From contig UCJD01000007.1 of assembly GCA_900472605.1 (NCBI GenBank), positions 150,399 to 214,398 on the forward strand: a stretch of 64,000 bases of DNA, written 5' to 3'. The notes below the pieces were generated by a model. The model worked only from the letters and a program-made list of their open reading frames with translations, had not been told where the DNA came from and ran no database searches. Within the stretch, counting starts at the first letter, position 1, and every line of letters begins with the position of its first letter. Position numbers and translations under genes: made by a program. The stretch comes from Hyphomicrobiales bacterium (GTDB taxonomy: Bacteria > Pseudomonadota > Alphaproteobacteria > Rhizobiales > Rhizobiaceae). Below, piece after piece: positions 19,295 to 28,681 of the stretch.

Positions 19295-20548
19295 GTGTTC
19301 AATGTTACGACGGGACTGGCCATTTGGTGCTCCGAGGCTATGACGCTCGCGCTGGTCGCGTTCATTGCCTGGCGCCACAATGTCCGAGATAAAACTTATT
19401 TCTATTGGGGCTGGGGATTCATGCTCAGCGGCATCGGATTTGCACTGGTCGCATTGCGCGGCCACGTTCCGAGCTATCTGTCCGTAGAGGCGGGCAATAC
19501 GATCGCGCTCCTCGGCCAGAGCGCCTGGGTGGCGGGATATCTGGCGCTTGACCGGCGCAAGATCGAATGGTGGGTGCTCTTGCCGCCGGTCGTCTGGCTG
19601 GCAGGTGTGTTCCTACCGTGGGTGCACGACGATTACCCGAACCGGGTCGCCCTCTACAATCTCGCTTCGGCAACGGGCGCAACGGCGCTGACCATGGCCG
19701 TCAGCTCGCCCGGCCTTAATCGAGAGTCGGCGCGCGCCAAGCTCGCAGTCATGTTCATTCTGCAGGCCTGCGTCTGCTTCACGGCCGCCGGCGCCATCGC
19801 GGTGCTGTCGCCCGGTGACATCGAAGCAGCCAACATCGCGGGCCTGGCGGCAATGGGTACCGCGCTGATGCTGACACTCGCCTGCGCGCTGACCGTTCGC
19901 CTCATCATGGAGCGCTCGGAGCAGAAATTGCGTATTCTCAGCCTCACAGACACGCTGACCGGTGTCCTCAATCGCCGCGGCCTGTTTGCGCAGTTCACGC
20001 GCATCCAGACGAAGGCGTTCGACGAAAACCGGCAAGTCGCCGTTCTTCTGTTCGATCTCGACAATTTCAAGCGGATCAACGATCGCTTCGGCCATCAGGG
20101 CGGCGACGCCGTGCTGACGGTCTTTGCCCGCATGGCGCAGCAATTCACCCCTGCAGGCGTGTTCGGCCGCATGGGCGGCGAGGAGTTCGCGGCCTTCGCG
20201 AGCGTTTCCGACCAGACAGAGGCCGAAGCGCTGGCCGAAACCATTCGGACCGAGTTCTGCCGAGTGCCCGTCAGCACCGGCGACGCCATCATTCCGGCCA
20301 CCGTCAGCATCGGCGTGGCCCTTGCCTCGCCGATAGAGGCCAATATGGACAAGCTTGTATCGGCAGCGGACCGCGCGCTCTACGCAGCGAAGGCCGCCGG
20401 TCGCAACTGCACCGTGACCTTCGGCGAGGTCGAGGCGGCAGCGCCCCCACCGCCGGAAGAAAAACCGGATCACACGACAGGCGAGCTCGTGCCGACGCTC
20501 GACGACCAGATCCATGCGCTGCGTCGGGTCGGTTCACTTGGACGCTGA
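19295..20548 (+). CDS. Membrane-bound diguanylate cyclase (GGDEF protein)
   Basis: A 417-residue protein. The first 205 residues hold about six hydrophobic segments and form a membrane sensor region without a named domain. The GGDEF domain covers about 212-380, with the metal/nucleotide segment FDLDNFKRINDRFGHQGGD and active-site GGEEF at 294-298, so it should make cyclic di-GMP. The RxxD inhibitory site that normally lies just before the active site is absent (FTPAGVFGR). The GTG at 19295 is preceded by AAGGGG. There is no EAL domain. Confidence 0.9.
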   Translation: MFNVTTGLAIWCSEAMTLALVAFIAWRHNVRDKTYFYWGWGFMLSGIGFALVALRGHVPSYLSVEAGNTIALLGQSAWVAGYLALDRRKIEWWVLLPPVVWLAGVFLPWVHDDYPNRVALYNLASATGATALTMAVSSPGLNRESARAKLAVMFILQACVCFTAAGAIAVLSPGDIEAANIAGLAAMGTALMLTLACALTVRLIMERSEQKLRILSLTDTLTGVLNRRGLFAQFTRIQTKAFDENRQVAVLLFDLDNFKRINDRFGHQGGDAVLTVFARMAQQFTPAGVFGRMGGEEFAAFASVSDQTEAEALAETIRTEFCRVPVSTGDAIIPATVSIGVALASPIEANMDKLVSAADRALYAAKAAGRNCTVTFGEVEAAAPPPPEEKPDHTTGELVPTLDDQIHALRRVGSLGR

Positions 20549-20618
20549 CAATAGGTTGTGCTGTGCTCATAGGTTGTCCTCTCTTTTCGAGAGCGGGCAA
20601 ATCCGCTAAGCCACGGGC

Positions 20619-21872
20619 ATGATCACATTGCCTTACATGTCCATTGATCCCGCCGCGCGCCGCGTCTCCATCGATGCGCGCAGCCCCTTGTTCTACAGCA
20701 ATCCCAATGCCGCCTATGCGGCATTGCATACCCACTGTCCCACATTTTACTGGGAAGAGCAGAAGCAGTGGTTCTTCACCTCTTATGACCACGTAAACGG
20801 GCTTTTGCGCGACCGCCGCTTCGGCCGGCAGATCCTTCATATCGCCAGCCGCGAGGAGCTGGGGCTTCCCGAGCCCGACCAGCACGTCGTCAATTTCGAT
20901 CTCGCCGAACGCTATTCCCTGCTCGAGCTCGAGCCACCGGAGCACACGCGCCTGCGCACGCTCGTCAACCGCGCCTTCGTTTCGCGTCACGTCGAGAAAA
21001 TGAAGCCGGAGCTCGAGGAGCTCGCCAACCGGCTGATCGACCAGTTCGGGCACAAGGGTGAGGTCGAGTTGCTCTCCGCCTTCGCCGACATCATCCCGGT
21101 CACGATGATCGCGCGCATGATCGGCATCCCAGAGGAGATGGGGCCGCAGCTCCTGAAGTGGTCGCATGCCTATATCCGCATGTATCTCTTCGGCCGCACC
21201 CGCGCGGACGAGGATGGCGCCGAGAAGGCCGCGAAGGAATTCGCCGATTATGTGAAAACCGTGATCGCCGAGCGCCGCGCCAATCCGCGCGACGATCTCT
21301 TGACGCATATGATCCACACCGAACACAAGGGCCAGTATCTGACCGAGGACGAACTCGTCTCGACGACGATCGTGCTGCTCAATGCCGGGCATGAGGCGAC
21401 GGTGCATCAGATCGGCAATTCGGTGCGGATGATCCTCGACAGCGGCTTTGCGCCGGCCGAATTGTTCAAGGACGAGCAAACGACGGAGCGGACCGTCGAG
21501 GAATCGCTGCGCATCTGTGCGCCGGTCCACATCTTCCAGCGCTGGGCGCTGGAGCCGGCCGAGATCGACGGCATATCGTTCAAGCGCGGCGACAAGGTGA
21601 GCCTGATCCTGGCCGCGGCCAATCTCGATCCGCTGAAGTTCACCGATCCGCTGACCTTCAAGCCGGATCGCCGCGAGGCGGCCAACCTCTCCTTCGGTGC
21701 CGGGATCCATTTCTGCATTGGCGCGCCGCTGGCGCGGCTGGAGCTCAACGTGGTCCTGCCGATCCTGTTCGAGCGCCTGCCCGGCCTAAAGTTGGCCAAG
21801 ACGCCCGAAGTAAAGGACGTCTACCATTTCCATGGGCTAGACCGGCTCGATCTCAGCTGGCCCTCTCGCTGA
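20619..21872 (+). CDS. Cytochrome P450
   Basis: A 417-residue soluble bacterial-type P450 monooxygenase. The heme thiolate is Cys366 in FGAGIHFCIGAPLARLEL. The I-helix oxygen motif reads AGHEAT (the usual acid-threonine pair is shifted to Glu-Ala-Thr), and the ExxR pair is in EESLRI. No redox partner (ferredoxin or reductase) is encoded next to it. The ATG at 20619 lacks a strong ribosome site; ATG 20637 is an alternative. The substrate is unknown. Confidence 0.92.
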   Translation: MITLPYMSIDPAARRVSIDARSPLFYSNPNAAYAALHTHCPTFYWEEQKQWFFTSYDHVNGLLRDRRFGRQILHIASREELGLPEPDQHVVNFDLAERYSLLELEPPEHTRLRTLVNRAFVSRHVEKMKPELEELANRLIDQFGHKGEVELLSAFADIIPVTMIARMIGIPEEMGPQLLKWSHAYIRMYLFGRTRADEDGAEKAAKEFADYVKTVIAERRANPRDDLLTHMIHTEHKGQYLTEDELVSTTIVLLNAGHEATVHQIGNSVRMILDSGFAPAELFKDEQTTERTVEESLRICAPVHIFQRWALEPAEIDGISFKRGDKVSLILAAANLDPLKFTDPLTFKPDRREAANLSFGAGIHFCIGAPLARLELNVVLPILFERLPGLKLAKTPEVKDVYHFHGLDRLDLSWPSR

Positions 21873-21892
21873 GAAGCGGCCAAACAAAACGA

Positions 21893-21916
21893 CCGCGCTC
21901 CCTTTCGGGAGCGCGG
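21893..21916 (-). terminator. dctA terminator
   Basis: CCGCGCTCCC, loop, GGGAGCGCGG is a perfect 10-bp stem. On the minus strand it is followed by GTCGTTTTGTTT, so it best serves dctA, about 60 bases downstream of its stop. Confidence 0.75.
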
Positions 21917-21934
21917 CCATCCGCCTTGGGAGGC

Positions 21935-21975
21935 ACAGCTGCCTGTTAACGGCAGGCTGTTCTTTGGTTTGTTTG
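21935..21975 (+). terminator. P450 gene terminator
   Basis: ACAGCTGCC and GGCAGGCTGT form a stem with one bulged base around a TGTTAAC loop, followed by TTCTTTGGTTTGTTT on the plus strand. The tail ends at the dctA stop codon. Confidence 0.7.
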
Positions 21976-21977
21976 CC

Positions 21978-23312
21978 TTATTCGGCAGCCTGCAGCGTCG
22001 GCACCGGCTGGTCGAGCTCTTCGGGAAGCTGGCCGGCCATAGCGGCGGCGAACTTTTCCTGGTCGAGTTCATTTTCCCAGCGGGCAACCACGACGGTGGC
22101 GACAGCGTTGCCGACCAGATTGGTCAGAGCCCGGCATTCCGACATGAAGCGGTCGATGCCGAGGATCAGCGCCATGCCGGCGACCGGAACCGAAGGCACG
22201 ACCGACAGGGTCGCGGCAAGCGTGATGAAGCCGGCGCCGGTGATGCCGGCGGCACCCTTGGACGACAGCATCGCAACGAGAAGCAGCAGGATCTGGTCGC
22301 CGAGCGACAGATCGATGCCGGTTGCCTGGGCGATGAAGAGTGCTGCCAGCGTCATGTAGATGTTGGTGCCGTCGAGATTGAAGGAATAGCCGGTCGGGAT
22401 GACCAGGCCGACGACCGAACGCTTGCAGCCGGCGCGTTCCATCTTCTGCATCAGACCCGGCAGAGCCGCTTCCGACGAGGACGTGCCGAGGACGAGCAGC
22501 AGCTCTTCCTTGATGTAGCGGATCAGCGACAGGATCGAGAAACCGTTATATTTCGCAACCGCACCCAGTACGACCAGAACGAAGAGAAGGGCCGTGATGT
22601 AGAAGGTGAGGATGAGGTAGGCGAGATTGGCGACCGAGCCGATACCGTACTTACCGATGGTAAACGCCATGGCGCCGAAGGCACCGATCGGGGCAGCCTT
22701 CATCAAGATGGCGACGAGGCGGAAGACCGGGGCGGTGAGCGCGGTCAGGAAATCCGTAACCGGCTTGCCCTTCTCGCCGACCATGCCGAGCGCGATACCG
22801 AACAGCACCGAGAAGAACAGAACCTGCAGGATGTCGCCCTGCGCGAACGCGCCGACGATGGTTTCCGGGATGATGTTCATCAGGAAGCCGGTGATCGTGG
22901 TTTCATGCGCCTTGGTGGCGTAGGTCGAAACAGCCTTGCCATCGAGCGTCGCCGGATCGATGTTCATGCCTGAACCCGGATGCAGCAGGTTGCCGACGAT
23001 GAGGCCGACGATCAGCGCCAGCGTCGAGAAGACGATGAAATAGAGCATCGCCTTGCCGGCGACCCGGCCGACCTTCTTCAGGTCGGACATGCCAGCGATG
23101 CCGGTGGCGACCGTGAGGAAGATGACCGGCGCGATGATCATCTTGACGAGGCGGATGAAGGCATCGCCGAGCGGCTTCAGGCTGGCGCCGAAGTCCGGCC
23201 AGAAATGGCCGATCAGCATGCCGGCGATGATGGCGACGACGACCTGGAAATAGAGATGCCGATAGAACGGCATCTTGGTCCGCGGCTCGGCGGCTGGAAT
23301 TGCAACACCCAT
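21978..23312 (-). CDS. dctA: C4-dicarboxylate/proton symporter DctA
   Basis: A 444-residue inner-membrane DAACS-family symporter importing succinate, fumarate and malate. Signatures are [21 protein letters not shown], the serine-rich reentrant loop [13 protein letters not shown] and the binding-site region [19 protein letters not shown]. The start at 23312 was chosen because GGAGGA lies 6 bases upstream, better than the in-frame ATG at 23324. It is divergent from dctB-dctD and has a sigma-54 promoter, the classical rhizobial arrangement required for feeding bacteroids in nodules. Confidence 0.97.
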   Translation of the reverse strand: MGVAIPAAEPRTKMPFYRHLYFQVVVAIIAGMLIGHFWPDFGASLKPLGDAFIRLVKMIIAPVIFLTVATGIAGMSDLKKVGRVAGKAMLYFIVFSTLALIVGLIVGNLLHPGSGMNIDPATLDGKAVSTYATKAHETTITGFLMNIIPETIVGAFAQGDILQVLFFSVLFGIALGMVGEKGKPVTDFLTALTAPVFRLVAILMKAAPIGAFGAMAFTIGKYGIGSVANLAYLILTFYITALLFVLVVLGAVAKYNGFSILSLIRYIKEELLLVLGTSSSEAALPGLMQKMERAGCKRSVVGLVIPTGYSFNLDGTNIYMTLAALFIAQATGIDLSLGDQILLLLVAMLSSKGAAGITGAGFITLAATLSVVPSVPVAGMALILGIDRFMSECRALTNLVGNAVATVVVARWENELDQEKFAAAMAGQLPEELDQPVPTLQAAE

Positions 23313-23401
23313 AGTGTCCTCCATAAAGCCCCCAAACCTGACCGGCCTCCCGGGGCAACTGCGTTTCAATCAACAGCCTTCCGGCTATTCGCAGCTACTT
23401 T

Positions 23402-23416
23402 GCAATGACCGTGCCA
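23402..23416 (-). promoter_or_regulatory. Sigma-54 (RpoN) promoter of dctA
   Basis: On the minus strand TGGCAC-N5-TTGC matches the -24/-12 consensus exactly, 90 bases before the dctA start. Confidence 0.92.
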
Positions 23417-23488
23417 GTTTCCGCCCGCCGCAATATCGCCATGATTCAAAACAGTTTTCTTGTCACGCCAAGCACCATCCGATCCAGA

Positions 23489-23508
23489 TTGAGCGAATTA
23501 TCGCACAA
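23489..23508. promoter_or_regulatory. Upstream DctD-type activator site 1
   Basis: The palindrome TTGAGCGA-ATTA-TCGCACAA has 7 of 8 matched arm positions and is centred about 80 bases upstream of the sigma-54 promoter, where DctD tandem sites occur in rhizobial dctA promoters. Confidence 0.75.
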
Positions 23509-23522
23509 TTTCATTTGACGAA

Positions 23523-23540
23523 TGTGCGCAAATCCGCACA
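23523..23540. promoter_or_regulatory. Upstream DctD-type activator site 2
   Basis: TGTGCG-N6-CGCACA is a perfect palindrome of 6-base arms ending 10 bases before the dctB ATG. It is about 33 bases from site 1, three helical turns, so two dimers could bind on the same face. It may also repress or tune dctBD. Confidence 0.75.
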
Positions 23541-23549
23541 GTTAGCATC

Positions 23550-25412
23550 ATGCCAAGCACGCCGAGCATTCCGGGGTTTGAGACCGTTGACGATGTCGAT
23601 CGCAGAACGCGGCGCGGCTGGATCCTGTTTGTCGCCCTCTCTGCTGCCCTGCTTGCCGCCGCGCTGATTGGTGCGGCACTCTACGGTCGCAGTTCGTCGA
23701 TCAACGCGCTCGCGGCCCAAAGCCAGACCGATGCCAGCCTGAAGGTGGCGCTGCTGACGGCAGTGCTTGAGCGTCCCCGCGCGCTGCCATTGCTGCTCGC
23801 CGAGGACCAGCAGGTCCTGAATGCCCTCTCCTCCATAAGCGTCAACGATATCGACATATTGAACCGCAAGCTGGAACGCCTAGTGACGGGCACGCAGGCC
23901 GCCGTCCTCTATGTCATCGGTACGGATGGCCTTGCCATCGCGTCCAGCAACTGGCGCGAGCCGATCAGCTTCGTCGGCAACGACTATACGTTCCGCGACT
24001 ATTTCAAGCGGGCGATGCAGCAGGGAACGGCCGAGCATTTCGCGCTCGGCAGCGTCAGCAAGCGCCCGGGGCTCTACATCTCGCGACGGGTCGGCAGCGC
24101 CGACGCGCCGCTCGGCGTCGTGGTGGTGAAGCTTGAATTCGATCAGCTCGAGACAGACTGGCGCGACACGCGCCGGCCGGTCTACGTGACCGACGAGCAC
24201 GGCGTCGTGCTGATCACCAGCATCCCGTCCTGGCGCTTCATGACGGCGGTGGCAGTGCCGCAGCAGGAGCTCGCCGCCATTCGCGACAGCCTCCAATTCG
24301 GTGATGCGCCGCTGACGCCACTTCCCGTCATGCGGCCCGATATCATCGACCCAAGGACATCGCTTGTTTCCGCGATCCTTCCCGGCAGCAGTGCTGCTGA
24401 ATATCTGCGCCTCTACGCCGCCGTACCGACAACCCCTTGGCGGCTGGAGTATCTGGTGCCGACGGAAGCAGCCGTCGCCTCGTCCGTGCGGGAAATGCGA
24501 CTGCTCTCGCTCGCCGTGCTGGTGCCCATCCTCGCGGTCGCGGCGTTCCTGCTAAGGCGCAGGCAAAGTGCAGCCATGCGCATTGCCGTCGAACTGTCGA
24601 TGCGCGAGGAACTCGAGCGGCGGGTCGTCGCCCGCACCGAGGACCTCAGTCGCGCGCGCGACCGCCTGCAGGAAGAGATCGCCGATCACAGGAACACCGA
24701 ATCAAGATTGCAGGTCGTGCAGCAGGAGCTGGTTCAGGCAAACAGGCTTGCCATTCTCGGCCAGGTCGCGGCCGGCGTCGCGCATGAGATCAACCAACCG
24801 GTCGCGACCATCCGCGCCTATGCTGATAATGCGCGCGTCTTTCTCGACCGCAAGCAGGCCGAGCCGGTGAAGGAGAACCTCGGCGCCATCGCTGATCTCA
24901 CCGAGCGGATCGGCTCGATCACCGAAGAGCTGAAGGCTTTCGCGCGCAAGGGGCGTACGGCACCGGAGCCGGTGGAGCTGCGGGATGTGATCGAGGGCGC
25001 CGTGGTGCTGCTCAAGAGCCGTTTTGCCGGACAACTGCAGGCACTGAGCATCAAGCTGCCGCCCCCGGGATTGCAGGTTCTCGGCAATCGGGTTCGGCTT
25101 GAGCAGATCCTGATCAACCTGTTTCAGAACGCGCTGGAGGCGCTGGAGGGGCGCAGCGATGCGCGGGTGGAAATCTCCGCCGTCGCGACGGACGAGGACG
25201 TCGCGGTGATCGTCGCCGACAACGGCCCTGGCATACCCGCTGCCATCCTCGCCTCGTTGTTCACGCCCTTCAACACTTCCAAGGAGAAGGGGCTCGGCCT
25301 CGGTCTGGTGATCTCGAAGGACATCGTCGCCGACTATGGCGGCCGCATCGAGGTCTCGAGCAGCGACCAGGGCACCAGTTTCATTGTGCATCTCGTGAGA
25401 GCAAAGCCATGA
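23550..25412 (+). CDS. dctB: C4-dicarboxylate sensor histidine kinase DctB
   Basis: A 620-residue membrane kinase that senses dicarboxylates and phosphorylates DctD. A transmembrane helix at about 24-46 and another at about 308-330 enclose a periplasmic Cache-type sensor ([19 protein letters not shown]). A coiled segment leads to the phosphoacceptor His412 in [19 protein letters not shown], and the ATPase domain has [17 protein letters not shown] and [10 protein letters not shown]. The stop overlaps dctD by 4 bases. The start at 23550 follows the second activator palindrome. Confidence 0.95.
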   Translation: MPSTPSIPGFETVDDVDRRTRRGWILFVALSAALLAAALIGAALYGRSSSINALAAQSQTDASLKVALLTAVLERPRALPLLLAEDQQVLNALSSISVNDIDILNRKLERLVTGTQAAVLYVIGTDGLAIASSNWREPISFVGNDYTFRDYFKRAMQQGTAEHFALGSVSKRPGLYISRRVGSADAPLGVVVVKLEFDQLETDWRDTRRPVYVTDEHGVVLITSIPSWRFMTAVAVPQQELAAIRDSLQFGDAPLTPLPVMRPDIIDPRTSLVSAILPGSSAAEYLRLYAAVPTTPWRLEYLVPTEAAVASSVREMRLLSLAVLVPILAVAAFLLRRRQSAAMRIAVELSMREELERRVVARTEDLSRARDRLQEEIADHRNTESRLQVVQQELVQANRLAILGQVAAGVAHEINQPVATIRAYADNARVFLDRKQAEPVKENLGAIADLTERIGSITEELKAFARKGRTAPEPVELRDVIEGAVVLLKSRFAGQLQALSIKLPPPGLQVLGNRVRLEQILINLFQNALEALEGRSDARVEISAVATDEDVAVIVADNGPGIPAAILASLFTPFNTSKEKGLGLGLVISKDIVADYGGRIEVSSSDQGTSFIVHLVRAKP

Positions 25413-26776
25413 CCGACGCCGCATCCATCTTCCTCGTCGACGACGACAAGGATCTCCTGCGCGCCACCAAGCAGACGCTGGAACTGGCGGGCTTTTTGGT
25501 GTCCGCCTTTTCTTCGGCCGTCGATGCACTGGCGGCGCTGACACCGGATTTTCCAGGGATCATCGTCTCCGATATCCGCATGCCGCAGATCGACGGCCTG
25601 CAGTTGTTCGACCGTGTGCAGCGGCAAGACCAGGATCTTCCCGTCATCCTCGTCACCGGCCATGGCGATATTCCGATGGCGGTGAAGGCGATCCAGCAGG
25701 GTGTGTATGATTTCATCAGCAAGCCCTTCCCCGCCGACCGTCTGGTGCAGAGCGTGCGCCGGGCGGTGGAGAAGCGGCGTCTGGTGCTGGAGAACCGTGC
25801 CCTGCGCAAGGCGAGCGAGCAGGTGCGCGACGACCTGCCGCTGATCGGCCAGACGCCGGCGATGGAGCGGCTACGCCATACGCTGCGGCAGATCGCCGAT
25901 ACGGATGTCGATGTGCTGGTGACCGGGGAGACCGGCAGCGGCAAGGAAGTCGTGGCCAGCCTGCTGCACCAATGGGGGCGACGCAACGCCGGGAATTTCG
26001 TGGCGCTCAACTGCGGCGCCCTGCCGGAGACCGTGATCGAGAGCGAGCTCTTCGGCCACGAGCCCGGCGCCTTCACCGGCGCGCAGAAGAAGCGTGTCGG
26101 CCGCATCGAGCATGCGAGCGGCGGCACGTTGTTCCTCGACGAGATCGAGAGCATGGCGCCGTCGACGCAGGTGCAGATGCTGCGCGTGCTTGAAATGCGC
26201 GAGGTGACGCCGCTCGGGACCAACGAGGTGCGGCCGGTCGACCTGCGCGTGGTCGCCGCCGCCAAGGTCGATCTTGGCGACCCCCGGCAGCGCGGCGATT
26301 TTCGCGAGGACCTGTATTACCGGCTGAACGTGGTGACGATCTCGATCCCCCCACTCAGGGAACGGCGCGACGACATTCCGCTGCTCTTCGGTTATTTCGC
26401 CGAAAGGGCGGCCAAGCGCTTCAGGCGCGACATGCCGGTTGCGTCTTCCGCCGTGCACCGGCATCTGAAGGATCACGACTGGCCCGGCAACGTCCGCGAA
26501 CTCTCGCATTTCGCAGAGCGTTTCGTGCTTGGGGTCGAGCAGTTCGCGGGCAGCGCATCCGACCCGAAGCCTGCCGATCTCAGCGAGGGATTGCCCCTGC
26601 CCGATCGACTGGACCGCTACGAAGCGAGCATCATCCGCGACGTGCTGGACGCCAATGACGGCGATGTACGCCGGACGATCGCGGAACTTGGGATCCCGCG
26701 AAAGACCTTCTACGACAAGCTGCAACGCCACGGCATCGTGCGTGCCGACTTCGCGCCGAGCGACGAGCGCGGCTAG
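25409..26776 (+). CDS. dctD: C4-dicarboxylate response regulator DctD (sigma-54 activator)
   Basis: A 455-residue NtrC-type activator. The receiver domain carries Asp55 (IIVSDIRMP) with acidic residues DDD at 11-13. The AAA+ domain has Walker A GETGSGKE, the sigma-54 contact loop GAFTGA in [15 protein letters not shown] and Walker [12 protein letters not shown] Fis-type helix-turn-helix closes the protein ([20 protein letters not shown]). Start and stop overlap dctB by 4 bases, giving coupled translation. The gene tail overlaps the convergent SDR gene by 4 bases. Confidence 0.96.
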   Translation: MTDAASIFLVDDDKDLLRATKQTLELAGFLVSAFSSAVDALAALTPDFPGIIVSDIRMPQIDGLQLFDRVQRQDQDLPVILVTGHGDIPMAVKAIQQGVYDFISKPFPADRLVQSVRRAVEKRRLVLENRALRKASEQVRDDLPLIGQTPAMERLRHTLRQIADTDVDVLVTGETGSGKEVVASLLHQWGRRNAGNFVALNCGALPETVIESELFGHEPGAFTGAQKKRVGRIEHASGGTLFLDEIESMAPSTQVQMLRVLEMREVTPLGTNEVRPVDLRVVAAAKVDLGDPRQRGDFREDLYYRLNVVTISIPPLRERRDDIPLLFGYFAERAAKRFRRDMPVASSAVHRHLKDHDWPGNVRELSHFAERFVLGVEQFAGSASDPKPADLSEGLPLPDRLDRYEASIIRDVLDANDGDVRRTIAELGIPRKTFYDKLQRHGIVRADFAPSDERG

Positions 26777-27579
26777 CCCGCGTTTGCGACATCGTAGCGC
26801 GGTGCGGGCTTGTTGTGCGAGAGGTTGGGTCCAAGCGCCAGACGCGCTGCCGTCGCGGCATCAAGGTCGCCGCTATCGGGCAAGGACGGGATGGTGACCA
26901 GTTCGCCCTGATCGAAGCCCGCAAGCGCCGCGTCCACCATGTCGTTGACATCCATCACCATCGATGGCGGCATCTGGTCGAAGGAGCGGCCGACGCGCTC
27001 GAAGATTTCCGTGCGGGTCAGGCCGGGCATGACCGCCTGAACCTTGACGCCCTTTTCCCCGACTTCCGAATGGATGGCCTGGGTAAGATTGAGGACGAAC
27101 GCCTTGGTGGCGCTGTAGGTGCCGTTGAAGCGCTCCGGAATATAGGCAACCACCGATGCGATGTTGATGATGGCGCCCCTGCCCCGCGCCCCAAAGGCCT
27201 GCGCGGCGGCAACGGCCAGCCGGTTGGCGGCGACGACATTCAGCTCGATCATCGTCTCAAGATAATCGATGTCATCCTCCACAAGCGTACCCTTGGGGCC
27301 GATGCCGGCGTTGTTGACGAGGAGGCTGATATCGGCGTCTTCGCGCAAGCGCTTCTCGACAATCTTGACATCGGACCGATCGGTGAGGTCGGCCGGCAGA
27401 ACGCTCACCTTTACGCCGGTTTCGCCGGCCAACCTGTCGGCCAGCGCCTGCAGGCGCGCCGCATCGCGGGCGACGAGCACGAGATCATAGCCGCGCTTGG
27501 CGAGACGATCGGCATAGGTGGCGCCGATGCCGGACGAGGCGCCGGTGACGATTGCCGTTCCGAGAGATGCGTTGGACAT
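26773..27579 (-). CDS. Short-chain dehydrogenase/reductase (SDR)
   Basis: A 268-residue classical SDR oxidoreductase. The NAD(P)-binding motif [15 protein letters not shown] is at about residues 12-26, NNAG in [12 protein letters not shown], the catalytic Ser in NIASVVAY and Tyr-Lys in YSATKAF. The ATG at 27579 has GGAAGGA upstream. It is divergent from the MarR-type gene, with a palindrome between them, so the regulator probably controls it. The substrate is unknown. Confidence 0.9.
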   Translation of the reverse strand: MSNASLGTAIVTGASSGIGATYADRLAKRGYDLVLVARDAARLQALADRLAGETGVKVSVLPADLTDRSDVKIVEKRLREDADISLLVNNAGIGPKGTLVEDDIDYLETMIELNVVAANRLAVAAAQAFGARGRGAIINIASVVAYIPERFNGTYSATKAFVLNLTQAIHSEVGEKGVKVQAVMPGLTRTEIFERVGRSFDQMPPSMVMDVNDMVDAALAGFDQGELVTIPSLPDSGDLDAATAARLALGPNLSHNKPAPRYDVANAG

Positions 27580-27639
27580 TGCAGCATTCCTTCCTTGCTT
27601 GAACACACCCCGTTTCACGTCATAGGGCGCGTTGAAATT

Positions 27640-27657
27640 TACTGGTATATACCACTA
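27640..27657. promoter_or_regulatory. Palindromic operator between SDR and MarR-type genes
   Basis: TACTGGTATATACCACTA is an 18-base palindrome with one mismatched pair, 60 bases upstream of the SDR start. It is the expected kind of site for the divergently encoded MarR-type repressor. Confidence 0.6.
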
Positions 27658-27764
27658 TATTTAGGCAACGGATCGGCGTTCGCAAGAGCCCTGGAAAAAG
27701 ATGTGTCGTTTAGCGGTTGACGGATCGCCACCAATCGGAAGACATCACCGATGGAGAACATGCG

Positions 27765-28244
27765 ATGGCAGAGAGCAACACCCCTGACGGGGCATGGAAT
27801 TATTGCAGCAACAGCGCGCTCAAGCGCGCCTCACGGCAACTGGGCCAGCTTTACGAAGACGTGCTGGCGCCGAGCGGCTTGAAGATAACGCAATACACTC
27901 TGCTGACGCAGATCAAGCTCGGCCGCGAAACGCCGCTGAAGATGCTAGCGGAGGCGATGGTGATGGATCTCTCCGCGCTCGGCCACACGCTGAAGCCGCT
28001 GCAACGCGACGGGCTCGTCGAACTGGTTGCCGACGATCACGACCGGCGTGTGAAGCGCGTGCGGCTGACGCAAAAGGGCGACAAGCTGTGGACCGACACG
28101 AACGGCCTGTGGCGCGAGGCACAGGCACGTTTCGATGCCGCGTTCGGCAAGGATGCGTCCGAAAACCTGCGGCGAACGATGGACCTTATCGCATCACCGG
28201 GCTTTGCCGCGGCTTTTTCCGGTGCCGGACAGGATCAGGACTGA
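27765..28244 (+). CDS. MarR family transcriptional regulator
   Basis: A 159-residue winged-helix regulator. The DNA-binding core reads ITQYTLLTQIKL, then PLKMLAEAMVMDLSALGHTLKPLQRDGLVEL (recognition region) and the wing DDHDRRVKRVRLTQKG. ATG 27765 is preceded by GGAGA; a TTG-initiated longer frame from 27717 is not needed. It is divergent from the SDR gene and probably represses it and itself through the palindrome at 27640-27657. Cys9 near the N-terminus (YCSNSALKRASR) might act as a redox sensor, which is speculation. Confidence 0.88.
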   Translation: MAESNTPDGAWNYCSNSALKRASRQLGQLYEDVLAPSGLKITQYTLLTQIKLGRETPLKMLAEAMVMDLSALGHTLKPLQRDGLVELVADDHDRRVKRVRLTQKGDKLWTDTNGLWREAQARFDAAFGKDASENLRRTMDLIASPGFAAAFSGAGQDQD

Positions 28245-28283
28245 CGATCGCAGCAAGAATGTGCCTATGCGGCGACAGCGTCA

Positions 28284-28628
28284 TCAGAGCCTGATGACGT
28301 AGTCCTTGCGAGTCGTTTCAATGACTTCCCAGGTTCCCTTGAAGCCAGGTCTCAGGATCATCCGGTCGCCGGCGCGCAGGTGGACGGGCTCGCCACCGTC
28401 TTCGGTGACGACCGAGTGGCCTGACAGTACGTTGAAATACTCCCACTCGTCATAGACGATGCGCCACTTGCCCGGCGTCGCCTCCCAGATGCCGGCATAG
28501 AGACCGCCATCGGCCTCCTCCAGGTTCCATGTCCGGAACTGCGGATCGCCCGCGATCAACCGATCCTCAGCCGGGGCGCCGACTTCAGGTTCGACGCCCG
28601 TGATATCGAGTTGGAGCTGCTTTGCCAT
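28284..28628 (-). CDS. Cupin domain protein (DUF861 type)
   Basis: A 114-residue single-domain beta-barrel protein. The (S)-ureidoglycine aminohydrolase-type cupin pattern is seen in GIWEATPGKWRIVYDEWEYFNVLSGHSVVTEDGG and HLRAGDRMILRPGFKGTWEV. The start at MAKQLQL (28628) is more likely than 28646, where the frame adds MKDRKL without a ribosome site. It lies between the MarR-type and NYN genes without obvious operon links. The function is not clear. Confidence 0.8.
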   Translation of the reverse strand: MAKQLQLDITGVEPEVGAPAEDRLIAGDPQFRTWNLEEADGGLYAGIWEATPGKWRIVYDEWEYFNVLSGHSVVTEDGGEPVHLRAGDRMILRPGFKGTWEVIETTRKDYVIRL

Positions 28629-28681
28629 AAGCTTTCTGTCTTTCACTTTGCCACTGAGCGCTCATCTGCGCCTCACGGGCA

